From an uncultured Oscillibacter sp. (GTDB lineage Bacteria; Bacillota; Clostridia; Oscillospirales; Oscillospiraceae), in contig CAJUCO010000007.1 in NCBI GenBank assembly GCA_910585245.1, forward strand, positions 20,447 through 84,446: DNA of 64,000 nt, read 5' to 3'. Below the pieces are notes generated by a model. It saw only the letters and a list, made by a program, of their open reading frames with translations, searched no databases and was not told the DNA's origin. A program made the translations under genes and the position numbers. Each line of letters starts with the position of its first letter. Position 1 is the stretch's first letter. Below are positions 34,139 through 43,044 of this stretch, in pieces.

Positions 34139-36816
34139 ATCTCCTCCAGATATGTGTCGTAATCAATATACACCGTTTCCATAATCGTGTCGTAATACAG
34201 CTCGGAGCCCTGGACCACTTCCGTCAGTTTGTAGAGCGGTAAGGATATCCCATACTGCCGCTCCAGCTTCTGCTGAAGGTCATAGATGTCCAAGTAGCCC
34301 AGGGGTTCCGCCTCCACCAGCCAGCGGAGGAAATCCGCCAGATAAACCGGCTCCTGCCCCGGGCGGAACAGCCGGTTTTTGCCCATGCGGCGGTAGGAGA
34401 AACGCGGGTCCTCCGCCAGCAGGGAACTGTAGAACCACTCGTCAAAGCCCAGGTCGTCCAGGGGATGGGAGAAACCCTCCCGCCGGAGGGAGGCGACGGT
34501 GAAATACTCGCCGGGCCGGGTGAAGACACACGCGGCGGTACCGTAATCCTCCAGAGCTTCGGCGTCCACGCCGCTGGATTGAAGGCGGCGGAGGGAGATG
34601 TATTGAAGGGGAAGAAACTCCACGATTTCCCTCCGGGCCTTGAGGTCGTTCAGTTCAGCCCAGTAGGATTTGATGTCCGTGTAGCGGTGATTCTGCCGGG
34701 TCATATCAACGACGCCGGTGTCCGTCAGCAGATGGCGGAAGTAATCGGTGGCGCCGGAATAGCGCGTCGATACCACATAGCGCTCGTAAGGGTGAAATCC
34801 CAGACTTTTCAGCACAAAGGGATTGAGGCTTCCGGGGGCGCTGTCCGGAAACTCCCGCCGGTAAAGCTGCCGGAGCTCCGTCATAGAGTAGAAATCCCCG
34901 GTCAGCAGCGCCTCCATACGGCTTTGCTGTTCCTCCGGCAGCGGCGGCTGGTCAATCCGGTAGACGCCTCCGTGGAAATAGGGGTCAATACAGGAGAAAT
35001 AGTTTGCCAGGACGGTTGCGCTTTTCACGCCATAGGCCTCCTCATAGCGCTGGGCCAGCTCGGTGTTGGACAGCGGAGCGTATTGGAGCAGCAGATCCAG
35101 CACCTGCCGGTCCCGGTCCGGTGTGCCGATCTCAATGGTGGGCATCTTCTTGAACCGGACCTGGCCGCCGTCTTTGGGCCATATTTTTTTCAGGAGGTTG
35201 TGCAGCTCGTACTCGTCCCGGATGTCGTATTCCTTCATCAGCTCCGGATAGTCCCGGAAGAGCTTTAAAGTGGAGATCTCCATGTCCTCGTACCGCTCCA
35301 GGTCCAGAGTCTCCAGCAGGGGGGCGAAGTCCTGCTCGGGGATGGGATAATAACGGAACCGCCGCCCCTGTATCCACAGCAGATGGTTGCTGGTATTGAA
35401 TTTATTCTCATATGTGCGGGCCTCAATAACGAGGGACGGGTCTTCTCCCAATCCCAGGGAGTCCAGCATTTCCTGATATAGTTGCAGAAATTCCTCCATA
35501 CTGGTGGTTTCCCGGCAGCGGGTCCGGACCAGGTAATCCGTCAGCTCAGGCCGCTTTTTCAGGACCCGGACGCCGCCGATGGTCACATACTGCTTATAAA
35601 CCACCCGTTCCGCCCGCCGCCGGAGGGGGATGGGGATGTTTTCGTCCTCCAGAAGCTCCCGGATTGGCCTTCGCTCCCCCTTGGGCCGCACCATTTCCAG
35701 GTAGTGATAGGTTTCCTTCGGTTCGTCAAAGGCCAGAAGGAACTCCTTCCTGGAAAATTCATAGTGATGAAACAGGAATTGGTATTGGTCCTCGTAGAGC
35801 CGGGGGCGGGCGGCCAGGGCCTTTTGCGACAGCTGGCGGACCCGCTCCCGGGTAATGCCGAAGCGCTGGCCCGTTTCCTCCAAAGTTGCTCCGCCAAGTC
35901 TGGCCAGCAGCAGCTCCCGCTGGCGTTGATCGGGTATGCGCTTTGCATACTCCAAAACCGTGGGCCAGCGGCGGCGGACCCGGTTATTTTGCAAGGTGAT
36001 CTGTTCCCGGCGCAGCAGGTCCCCCAAAAGGAGCTTCGTCGTTTTGAGGGAGGTTCCGGAAGGCAGGTGCCGCCGCAGCTCCTCCAGGCTGACCCATTCT
36101 TCGTGCTGTTCCAGCAGCCGGAGGATGGCCCGGCGCGCCTCCCGGCGGATGGGGCCCTGCTGGAAGGCCAGGTCCAAAAGTTCCTCCTCTTCCGCGGCGG
36201 GGGAGGTCTCCCGGCAGGAGGCCAGCAGCCGCAGCAGGTCCCCCTGGGACAAACTGGTGAACGCAGCCAGACGCTTTACCAGTTGGTACAGCGCTTCGCC
36301 GGACTCCCCGGCAGGGGCCGCTGCCCCAGAGCTTGGGGAGGAGAATTCCTCCCGCAACTTCTCCAGCTTTTCCATGATCTGGGTGGCGGTCTTCTTCCCC
36401 ATGCTCTTAACCGCCAGCAAAGACTCCATGGTGGCGTCGGACAGGTCCGCCGCAGTGCGCACGCCCATGCTGTCCAGGCGGTTGTACGCCCGGACGGACA
36501 GGCCCAGCTCCCGCAGCGGAATGTCCGGCAGACGGGGAAGTGGAGGGTTCTCCGGGGTCTCCGAGTCCTGTGAAGGCTTTGGGGCTTCAGCCTTGGAGGC
36601 CACCTCCAGGAACCCGTCCCCGGCGCGGATGCGGGCGGTCAGGCTGGTGAGCTCATCCGTGCTCTTTTTCCCCATGTTTCGGATGTCCTTCCACCCATCC
36701 TCCGGATAGTCCAGAAGTTGGCCCACGGTATGTATGCCCGCCCGCCGCAGGCAGTTGCTGGTGCGCGTAGAAAGGGGGAGGCGCTCCACGGAGTCCTCCC
36801 GTGTCAGATACAACAT
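34135..36816 (-). CDS. Large protein with two RNA polymerase alpha-CTD-like domains and a sigma region 4-like HTH
   Basis: 893 residues. Residues 11-63 (RLPLSTRTSNCLRRAGIHTV ... IRNMGKKSTDEL) and 99-153 (LRELGLSVRAYNRLDSMGVR ... VKSMGKKTATQI) both resemble the helix-hairpin-helix C-terminal domain of RNA polymerase alpha. Residues 295-336 (ELLLARLGGATLEETGQRFG plus ITRERVRQLSQKAL) look like sigma-70 region 4. Winged-helix-like segments (for example 235-285 and several after 560) suggest many DNA-contacting modules. No enzyme motif is seen. It could redirect RNA polymerase or sense transcription at particular DNA. First gene of the three-gene operon. Confidence 0.75.
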   Translation of the reverse strand: MLYLTREDSVERLPLSTRTSNCLRRAGIHTVGQLLDYPEDGWKDIRNMGKKSTDELTSLTARIRAGDGFLEVASKAEAPKPSQDSETPENPPLPRLPDIPLRELGLSVRAYNRLDSMGVRTAADLSDATMESLLAVKSMGKKTATQIMEKLEKLREEFSSPSSGAAAPAGESGEALYQLVKRLAAFTSLSQGDLLRLLASCRETSPAAEEEELLDLAFQQGPIRREARRAILRLLEQHEEWVSLEELRRHLPSGTSLKTTKLLLGDLLRREQITLQNNRVRRRWPTVLEYAKRIPDQRQRELLLARLGGATLEETGQRFGITRERVRQLSQKALAARPRLYEDQYQFLFHHYEFSRKEFLLAFDEPKETYHYLEMVRPKGERRPIRELLEDENIPIPLRRRAERVVYKQYVTIGGVRVLKKRPELTDYLVRTRCRETTSMEEFLQLYQEMLDSLGLGEDPSLVIEARTYENKFNTSNHLLWIQGRRFRYYPIPEQDFAPLLETLDLERYEDMEISTLKLFRDYPELMKEYDIRDEYELHNLLKKIWPKDGGQVRFKKMPTIEIGTPDRDRQVLDLLLQYAPLSNTELAQRYEEAYGVKSATVLANYFSCIDPYFHGGVYRIDQPPLPEEQQSRMEALLTGDFYSMTELRQLYRREFPDSAPGSLNPFVLKSLGFHPYERYVVSTRYSGATDYFRHLLTDTGVVDMTRQNHRYTDIKSYWAELNDLKARREIVEFLPLQYISLRRLQSSGVDAEALEDYGTAACVFTRPGEYFTVASLRREGFSHPLDDLGFDEWFYSSLLAEDPRFSYRRMGKNRLFRPGQEPVYLADFLRWLVEAEPLGYLDIYDLQQKLERQYGISLPLYKLTEVVQGSELYYDTIMETVYIDYDTYLEEI

Positions 36817-37050
36817 AACAATGTTCCTTTTCCACTAAGTGATGACGGCACGATTTGAAAGAGAAGTCAAGCCGTGCGCAGGGAGTTTTTCAAATATTAG
36901 AATACCATACGAATCCGCCATTTACCATATGCAAACTGCATAGGAGCCAAAAATTTTCAAAACGCTATGCAGCGGGGATATGGTTTTTCCTTCTGGAAAA
37001 TGGTACTATGGAAGGAAAAGAAGCCGCGAGGGCGGAGAAGGGAGGACCCT

Positions 37051-37209
37051 ATGGAACGAGACATGGAGGCTTTGCGGAGAGAGCTGCTGGACGAGGCTTA
37101 CGCCGGGGCGTTTTCCGGCCTGGGGGCCATGATTTTGGACGCGGACGAAATTCGCCGGGCGGACGAGGACGAGCTGGAAGAGATCGCCCGGCGGACCGGC
37201 AGGGGCTGA
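37051..37209 (+). CDS. Small acidic protein of unknown function
   Basis: 52 residues starting at ATG 37051 with GGGAGGACC in front. The sequence is Glu/Asp/Arg-rich and helical (MERDMEALRRELLDEAYAGA at the start). The frame is open upstream to 36967, but that part is unlike a protein. It precedes the DUF1351-exonuclease gene by 47 bp, so it may be co-expressed. No family recognised. The gap 36817-37050 is AT-rich and holds the divergent promoters, with two CATATG/GCATAG-like inverted motifs. Confidence 0.6.
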   Translation: MERDMEALRRELLDEAYAGAFSGLGAMILDADEIRRADEDELEEIARRTGRG

Positions 37210-37256
37210 GGAAATCTATCAAAAAAGCAGGAGGATGTCAGAAAGGAGCTTTCCCC

Positions 37257-38588
37257 ATGGATGAATTGCAGCTTTTGTCCCGCCAGCAGCCGGGACAGGT
37301 TTCCATCGACAACTTTCAGGAGCTGAAAACGGCCCTCACCGCCGTATTGACCCGCTATGAGGGCGTGGTCTACACCGAGGACCGCCTGGCCGACGCCAAG
37401 GCCGACAAAAAGGAGCTCTCCCGCCTCCGGCGGGACATCGACGAGCGGCGCAAGGAGATCAAAAAGGCGTATCTTGCCCCTTATCAGGACTTCGAGGCCC
37501 AGGTCAAGGAATTGCTGGCCATGGTGGACGCGCCGCTGGAGGAGATCAAGACCTTCGTCTCCGGCATGGAGGAGCGGGAAAAGGCCGCGAAACGCCGGGA
37601 AATTGAGGTGTACTTTTTCCAGCGGAGCGGCGCCTTAGGCGGTTTTGCCCCACAGGTTCTGAACAGCCCCGCGTTTTTTGAGGCGAAGTGGCTGAACAAG
37701 ACCACCTCCCCCAAGACCTGGCAGACCGCTGTGGACGCGAAGATTACCCGAGCCGCCTGGGACCTCAACAGCATCCAGGCCGCCGCCGGGCCCCACACCG
37801 GGGCCATGACCGCAAGGTATCTGGAAAACCTCTCCACAGCTGGCCTGGCCGATTACCGGAGCCAGCTCACGGCGGTATCTGCGCCGGAGACCGCCGCCCC
37901 GGCTGCCGCCGACTACCGCCAGGGGGATTTGACCCTGCGCCTGAGCGGCGGCGCGGAGGAGCTGGCCCAGGTGATGGAGGTGCTGTCCATGCTGGGGGTG
38001 GACTGCGAGGTTTTGGAGGACAACCGCCCCCAGCCCATGCCGGAGCTTACCCGGCCGGACTTTGACTCCTTCGTCTGCTTCGACCTGGAAACCAGCGGCA
38101 CCTACGGAGCCGCCAACGGCGACGCCCCCGCCGAGATTACGGAGATCGGCGCGGTGCGGGTGGTGAACGGAGAGATCACGGAGACCTTCTCCCAGCTGGT
38201 GAACCCGGGGCGGAAGATCGTCCCCCGCATCGCCCGCATTACCCACATCACCGACGAGATGGTGGCAGACCAGCCAGGACCGGAGGAGGCCGTCCGCCTC
38301 TTCGCGGACTTCGCGGGGGACAGCGTGCTGGTGGGACACAACATCAAGCAGTCGGACCTCCACTACGTCGACGCCGCCGCCCGGCGGGCGGGGGTCCGGC
38401 TGGAGAACCCCTTCTTTGATACGTATCGCTTTGCTCGCACCCTCAAGGAGGCCCAGGGCTGGGAGAACGTGAAGCTGGAGTATTTGTCCGAGGTGTTCGG
38501 CATTGAGCAGCCCGACGCCCACCGGGCCTGGTGCGACGCCCAGGCCAACGCCCTGCTGTATGGAAAATTGAAGGAACTGGCCCGGTGA
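37257..38588 (+). CDS. DUF1351 domain fused to DnaQ-like 3'-5' exonuclease
   Basis: 443 residues from ATG 37257 (AAAGGAG site). Residues about 10-215 match the phage DUF1351 type: DRLADAKADKKELSRLRRDI, VKELLAMVDAPLEEIKTFV and NSPAFFEAKWLNKT. Residues about 265-443 form a DEDDh exonuclease: ExoI FDLETSG, ExoII HNIKQSDLHYVD, ExoIII HRAWCDAQANALL, with the His-x-x-x-Asp spacing intact. DUF1351 proteins usually sit beside RecT-like recombination genes in phages as separate proteins, so the fusion is uncommon. It probably trims DNA ends in repair or defence. A terminator follows directly. Confidence 0.85.
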   Translation: MDELQLLSRQQPGQVSIDNFQELKTALTAVLTRYEGVVYTEDRLADAKADKKELSRLRRDIDERRKEIKKAYLAPYQDFEAQVKELLAMVDAPLEEIKTFVSGMEEREKAAKRREIEVYFFQRSGALGGFAPQVLNSPAFFEAKWLNKTTSPKTWQTAVDAKITRAAWDLNSIQAAAGPHTGAMTARYLENLSTAGLADYRSQLTAVSAPETAAPAAADYRQGDLTLRLSGGAEELAQVMEVLSMLGVDCEVLEDNRPQPMPELTRPDFDSFVCFDLETSGTYGAANGDAPAEITEIGAVRVVNGEITETFSQLVNPGRKIVPRIARITHITDEMVADQPGPEEAVRLFADFAGDSVLVGHNIKQSDLHYVDAAARRAGVRLENPFFDTYRFARTLKEAQGWENVKLEYLSEVFGIEQPDAHRAWCDAQANALLYGKLKELAR

Positions 38589-38596
38589 AAAGGAGA

Positions 38597-38627
38597 GGCC
38601 CCAGGCGTGACATTTACGCCTGGGGCC
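38597..38627 (+). terminator. Intrinsic terminator of the DUF1351-exonuclease gene
   Basis: Perfect 12-bp GC-rich stem (38597-38608 with 38616-38627), 7-nt loop, followed by GTTTGT, 8 nt after the stop codon. Confidence 0.8.
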
Positions 38628-38758
38628 GTTTGTAAGGAGGGTTACTGGAAAACCGTCCCAAGGACCTTCCTTGAGGGGCGGACTCCTTCAAATTCCAGCT
38701 GAATGACGCTGAAGAGCCCGGCGTAAATAGAAGACCGCCTCCTTAAAAAAAGCATGGA

Positions 38759-38786
38759 CCATATGCAGCGGGCATATGGCTTTTTT
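38759..38786 (+). terminator. Second terminator-like hairpin before the LRR-MoxR operon
   Basis: Perfect 8-bp palindromic stem CCATATGC (38759-38766) with 38772-38779, loop AGCGG, then C and six T. It is a strong U-tract terminator in a region that contains no gene (38628-38848), so it may end a short RNA or shield the next operon. Confidence 0.6.
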
Positions 38787-38848
38787 CATTTTAAGGGTGT
38801 ACAATAATATTGAGTATGCTGCAATTTTGGGGGAAGTGAGAATATTCC

Positions 38849-39166
38849 ATGAAGAAGAACACCGGCAATTTGTGGGACGAACCTTTGAGCCGGCCCCATT
38901 TGAGCGGCGATCTGAAAGAGAACGGGGACCGGTTTGTAAGCTGGAGCCTGAGAGAACAGCTGATGCGGCTTTTGAAGTGCGCGGGCTATGCGCCGCTGTA
39001 TCCGCGTTTGCGGCGGGACGCCATCATCCTCCGCGGCATCGTCCACGGCACGCCGCTGGCGGCGGAGGTGAACGACCGGCTGATTGAGGAGAACGAAGGG
39101 GTGCTGTATGAAGACATTCCGGAGATCTCGCCGGTACAGAGAGTGCAGAAGACAGAAAAAGCATAA
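38849..39166 (+). CDS. Small protein at the head of the LRR-VWA-MoxR operon, unknown function
   Basis: 105 residues, basic and helical, ending in a Gln/Lys/Glu-rich tail (PVQRVQKTEKA). Start at ATG 38849 with GGGGGAAGTGAG upstream. It lies 14 bp before the first large LRR gene, so it belongs to the same transcription unit. No family recognised and no membrane or signal segment. Confidence 0.6.
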   Translation: MKKNTGNLWDEPLSRPHLSGDLKENGDRFVSWSLREQLMRLLKCAGYAPLYPRLRRDAIILRGIVHGTPLAAEVNDRLIEENEGVLYEDIPEISPVQRVQKTEKA

Positions 39167-39180
39167 AGGAGGGCGGATTT

Positions 39181-42100
39181 ATGAAGACGTTCACGGAGAA
39201 GAGGGACGCGCTCTTGCGCCGGAGGGAGGAGCTTTTGGCGGAATGGGCGCGGAACAAGGCCGCGCTTTTAAAAAAGCCGAAGGAGCGGGCGGGGGGCGCC
39301 GCTGACGAGAGCAAGCCGCCGAAGCGCGTGCGGATCACCGGCATTTTGGGGGAGCTGGACGCGGAGCTGGACCGCCTGGACCGGCTGATTGCGGAGGAGG
39401 CGCGAAAGGGCCCGGCGGAAGGGCCCGAAGAGCAGACGGAAACCCGGAGCATCGCCAAAGAACCGGCGGAGGAAATGGAGCGGCAAACCGCCGGGGAAGC
39501 GCCGGATTCCGGAATTGCCGAAGGGCGGGAAGCGGAGACCTCCGCCGCTTTGAAACGGAAAACGGACGCCGTCCTCCGCCGCCTGGGGGAACTCTACCCG
39601 GACCGCGTGATTCCCAGGGAGATGGAGCAGGAATACAGAGGCATCTTCCGCAGCGTCACGAGGTTTTCCGCTCTTCTGGGGTATGAGAGCTGGAAGGCGT
39701 TTCTGACCGCCTCCGGCTTTACCTGCCCGGCTGACTGCGCTCCCCCGGAAGAGATGCCCGTTCAGGAACTTCGGCCCGTGCCGGAGGCCCCGCCGGTCCA
39801 GGAACTTCGGCCCATGCCGGAGGCCCTGTCGATTCAGGACTTCCAGCCCATGCTGGACGCCCTGGCGGAGAAATACCGGGACCGGGGGAAACCCGCCACT
39901 TTTGGCAGGCTGATTTATCAAAACCCGGAGTATGAGGAGCCGCTGAGGGAGCTCCGGAGCAGGGACCGGGAAGTGCTGGGAATGCCGCTGATCCAGTATC
40001 TCTGTGAGACCGGAGTTCTGGCGGATAAGGATCACGCCTCCATTGAAGATCGTTTGAAAGAGAAAATGGAAAACGTCCTTCGCGACCTGGAGGCATACTA
40101 CCCGGACCATGTGATTCCCAGGGGGATTAGTAGGGACCACGGGGGCCTTTCCAACCGCATTACGGAGGTTTACCCGCTCTTGGGTTATGAGAGCCGCGAG
40201 GCGTTTCTGGAAGCCAACGGCTATACCTGCCACTTTACCTCCTCCGGAAGCCAGGGCGGGCGGTTCATCCAGGACTTCCAGCCCATGCTGGACGCGCTGA
40301 CGGAAAAATACCGGGACCGGGAAAAGCCCGATACCTTCGGAAGGCTGCTGTTTGAGAATCCGGAGTACAAGAGTCCGTTAAAAACGCTCCAGAAAAAAGC
40401 CCAGGAGCTTTTGGGCATGACGCTGATCCGACACCTCCGCTCAATTGGCGTCTTGGCAGACACGAAAGCGGCCGGTTTCGCCGCCAGGAAGAAAGAAACG
40501 GCCTGCATCACAGGACTCCTCCCCGCCGCCGCCACGAAACTGAGAGAGTATTACCAGGGACTGAATCCCAAGGTTTACGGAACCTTCGACGACGCGGTGC
40601 AAAAGCTGGAGGGGCTGGAGGTGGGATGCACCAGAGGAACCCCCGGGAGGTTTTTCGTGGAAAGAGTTGCGAGGGGCACGGAATGCCGGGCGAATGTGGA
40701 AATTCCCCAGGGCATTGCCTTTATCAAACAGGGCGCCTTTCAAAACCAAACCGGACTGGAGACTCTGGTCCTGCCGGAGAGCCTGACGGAGATTCACGCG
40801 TCGGCCTTCGAGGGCTGTACGGGGCTGCGGCGGGTTATTTTGCCCGCTGGCCTGAAACTGGTGGAGGATCGGGCGTTCGCCGGATGCGCCGCTTTGGAGG
40901 AGGTGAACTTTCAAGGCGGCTGTCCCTGGGTTTCCGAAAGCGCCTTTCAGGGTTCCGCTTACCAATACACCCCACCGGAGAAACCGGAAATTTCGGACAG
41001 CCGGGACTTTACCTGGACTTCCTCCTTTGGAGGCGTCGCCATCACCGGCTACACCGGCCACGAGGAGCGGCTTTCCATTCCCGCGTCCATCCGGGGCTTC
41101 CCGGTGTATGGTATTTTTGAGGGCGCCTTCAAGGGCTGCTGGAGCCTGATTGAAGTCACCATGCCCGACACTATTCGGGAAATCCGGCGAAACGCCTTCA
41201 CGGACTGCGTGAACCTGCAAAAAATACACCTCTCCAACGCGGTACCCCGGCTCTTTGCCGCCAGCTTCAGCGGCTGTACCGCCCTGCGGGAGGTCAACAT
41301 CCCCGACCGGGTGGAGGCTCTGCCGAAAGGGCTGTTCAAGGACGCGCCCCTGGAACGGGTTCACATCGGCAAGAGGCTGGAGACGCTGGATACGGACAGC
41401 TTCGGCGGGTGCAATCGTCCGGGGGGCCTGGTGGAGATCACCGTCGACCCGGAAAATCCTTACTTCAAGAGCGGCGGTCCCTGCCTGTACTCCGCCGACG
41501 GCCGGGTGCTTTACGCCTTTTTCGGCGAGGGCTTCTTCCGCGTTCCGGAGGGTGTGGAACAGATTAGCCCCGGCGCGTTCAGCGGGCTGGATGGCCTGAC
41601 GGAGGTGGTGTTTCCCTCCACGCTGACGGAGATCGGGCCAAAGGCTTTCTCCGGTTCCTCCCTGCGGCGGGTGGAGTTTGGCGAGGCGGTCCGGGCCATA
41701 GGGGACTCTGCCTTTGAAAACTGCGGCCAATTGTCCAGCGCCCTGTTCAGCGAGGGACTGGAGAAGATCGGGGACCGGGCGTTTAGGGGCTGTCCCGTCC
41801 GTCTGGTGGTCTTGCCCTCCACGTTACAGCAGTTGGGGAAGGAGAGCTTTGACAGCCTCGGCCAGGACGATACCGTCCAGGAGCTGCGCGTTGCCCCCGG
41901 CGGGCCTATGGAGGCGGACGGCGACGGACTTTACCAGATTGACGGCGAAAACAAAACGCTGATCCGGGTCTACGGCTCCCGGTTTTCCGCCGATTGGTAC
42001 TACGGCGAAAGAAAGGCCAGCTACATCGTGGCGGAGGGCACCACCGCCATCGCCCGGGGCGCTTTTGAAAACTGCTGCGGCCTGCGCTCCGTCACGCTGC

Positions 42101-43029
42101 CGGATTCCCTGCGGGAAATCGGGGACCGGGCGTTTTACGGCTGCGCCGCGCTGAGAGGCGTCCGGCTTCCCAAGGGCCTCCGGTCCATTGGGGCGGAGGC
42201 CTTCCGGGGGACGTCCCTGCGGAGCGTCCAGCTTCCGACGGAGCTTATGTCCATCGGCACGGGGGCCTTTGCCGCCGGGGAGGACCGGCCGCCCTCCCTT
42301 CAGAACGTCCGGGTTGCCAAGAAAAACCCCTGTTTCCTGGTACAGAAGGATGCTCTTCTTCAGCGGAAGGAGGACGGGTCCTTGCTGCTGATGCACGCCT
42401 TTGGAAAGAGCGAGACGGTGACGGTGCCGGAGGGGGTTGCGGAGATTGGCCGCCTGGCGTTTTACCGGAGCGCCGTGAAGGAGGTCCGGCTTCCGGCCTC
42501 TGTCCGGGAGGTGGCCGCGGACGCCTTCCACCAATGCGAAAATCTGTCCCGCCTGCGCCTGGAGCTGCCGGAGAGCGCTCCGGGCTGGGCGGAGGTCTAC
42601 TTTCCGGAGCTTCGTGGATACGGATGGAACGGTATGCGGGAGCAGTATCTGGACTGCATCCGCACCAGCCGGGACGGCGTGTTTGACTTTTTGACCTACG
42701 ACAGCCTCTTTCCGTCCATTCAGGAGTTCAAGGACCAGGTCCTGATTGCCACGGACCGGCTGAAGTCCTCCGCCTATCTGGCGCCGCTGTACCGGGACGC
42801 GTATTTGGACTGGCTGCGAAAAAACGCCGCCGGGGCGCTCCAAACCGTCATTGAGTTTGACGATCTGGCGGGCCTGAACACCCTGGCGGAGCTGAAGGTG
42901 TTTACCGGGGAGAACGTTGACGGGCTCATCGAGCTGGCGAACTCCGCCCGGAAGCCGGAGATTTTGAGCTACCTGCTGAACTATAAAAACGCGGAAATCG
43001 GCATCACGGAAACGGATTACGAACTGTAA
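39181..43029 (+). CDS. Giant BspA-type leucine-rich-repeat protein with duplicated N-terminal modules
   Basis: 1282 residues without signal peptide or membrane helix, so cytoplasmic. The N-terminal 120 residues are a charged coiled coil. Two alternating modules follow. Type A (about 126-185 and 295-350) has LYPDRVIPREME and LLGYES(W/R)(K/E)AFL. Type B (about 218-290 and 362-435) has IQDFQPMLDAL and EKYRDR. From about 510 to 1130 run LRR_5 repeats of the form IPEGVxxIGxxAFxGCxxLxxVxLP. The C terminus (about 1180-1282) is helical. BspA LRRs normally bind proteins; here a cytoplasmic scaffold or sensor for the MoxR/VWA pair is inferred. Confidence 0.85.
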   Translation: MKTFTEKRDALLRRREELLAEWARNKAALLKKPKERAGGAADESKPPKRVRITGILGELDAELDRLDRLIAEEARKGPAEGPEEQTETRSIAKEPAEEMERQTAGEAPDSGIAEGREAETSAALKRKTDAVLRRLGELYPDRVIPREMEQEYRGIFRSVTRFSALLGYESWKAFLTASGFTCPADCAPPEEMPVQELRPVPEAPPVQELRPMPEALSIQDFQPMLDALAEKYRDRGKPATFGRLIYQNPEYEEPLRELRSRDREVLGMPLIQYLCETGVLADKDHASIEDRLKEKMENVLRDLEAYYPDHVIPRGISRDHGGLSNRITEVYPLLGYESREAFLEANGYTCHFTSSGSQGGRFIQDFQPMLDALTEKYRDREKPDTFGRLLFENPEYKSPLKTLQKKAQELLGMTLIRHLRSIGVLADTKAAGFAARKKETACITGLLPAAATKLREYYQGLNPKVYGTFDDAVQKLEGLEVGCTRGTPGRFFVERVARGTECRANVEIPQGIAFIKQGAFQNQTGLETLVLPESLTEIHASAFEGCTGLRRVILPAGLKLVEDRAFAGCAALEEVNFQGGCPWVSESAFQGSAYQYTPPEKPEISDSRDFTWTSSFGGVAITGYTGHEERLSIPASIRGFPVYGIFEGAFKGCWSLIEVTMPDTIREIRRNAFTDCVNLQKIHLSNAVPRLFAASFSGCTALREVNIPDRVEALPKGLFKDAPLERVHIGKRLETLDTDSFGGCNRPGGLVEITVDPENPYFKSGGPCLYSADGRVLYAFFGEGFFRVPEGVEQISPGAFSGLDGLTEVVFPSTLTEIGPKAFSGSSLRRVEFGEAVRAIGDSAFENCGQLSSALFSEGLEKIGDRAFRGCPVRLVVLPSTLQQLGKESFDSLGQDDTVQELRVAPGGPMEADGDGLYQIDGENKTLIRVYGSRFSADWYYGERKASYIVAEGTTAIARGAFENCCGLRSVTLPDSLREIGDRAFYGCAALRGVRLPKGLRSIGAEAFRGTSLRSVQLPTELMSIGTGAFAAGEDRPPSLQNVRVAKKNPCFLVQKDALLQRKEDGSLLLMHAFGKSETVTVPEGVAEIGRLAFYRSAVKEVRLPASVREVAADAFHQCENLSRLRLELPESAPGWAEVYFPELRGYGWNGMREQYLDCIRTSRDGVFDFLTYDSLFPSIQEFKDQVLIATDRLKSSAYLAPLYRDAYLDWLRKNAAGALQTVIEFDDLAGLNTLAELKVFTGENVDGLIELANSARKPEILSYLLNYKNAEIGITETDYEL

Positions 43030-43044
43030 GAGAGGAAGGACGCC

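Noticed and set aside
36855..37256. N-terminal extension of the DUF1351-exonuclease frame
   Set aside because: No similarity and it overlaps the better supported 52-codon gene; ATG 37257 has an AAAGGAG site.
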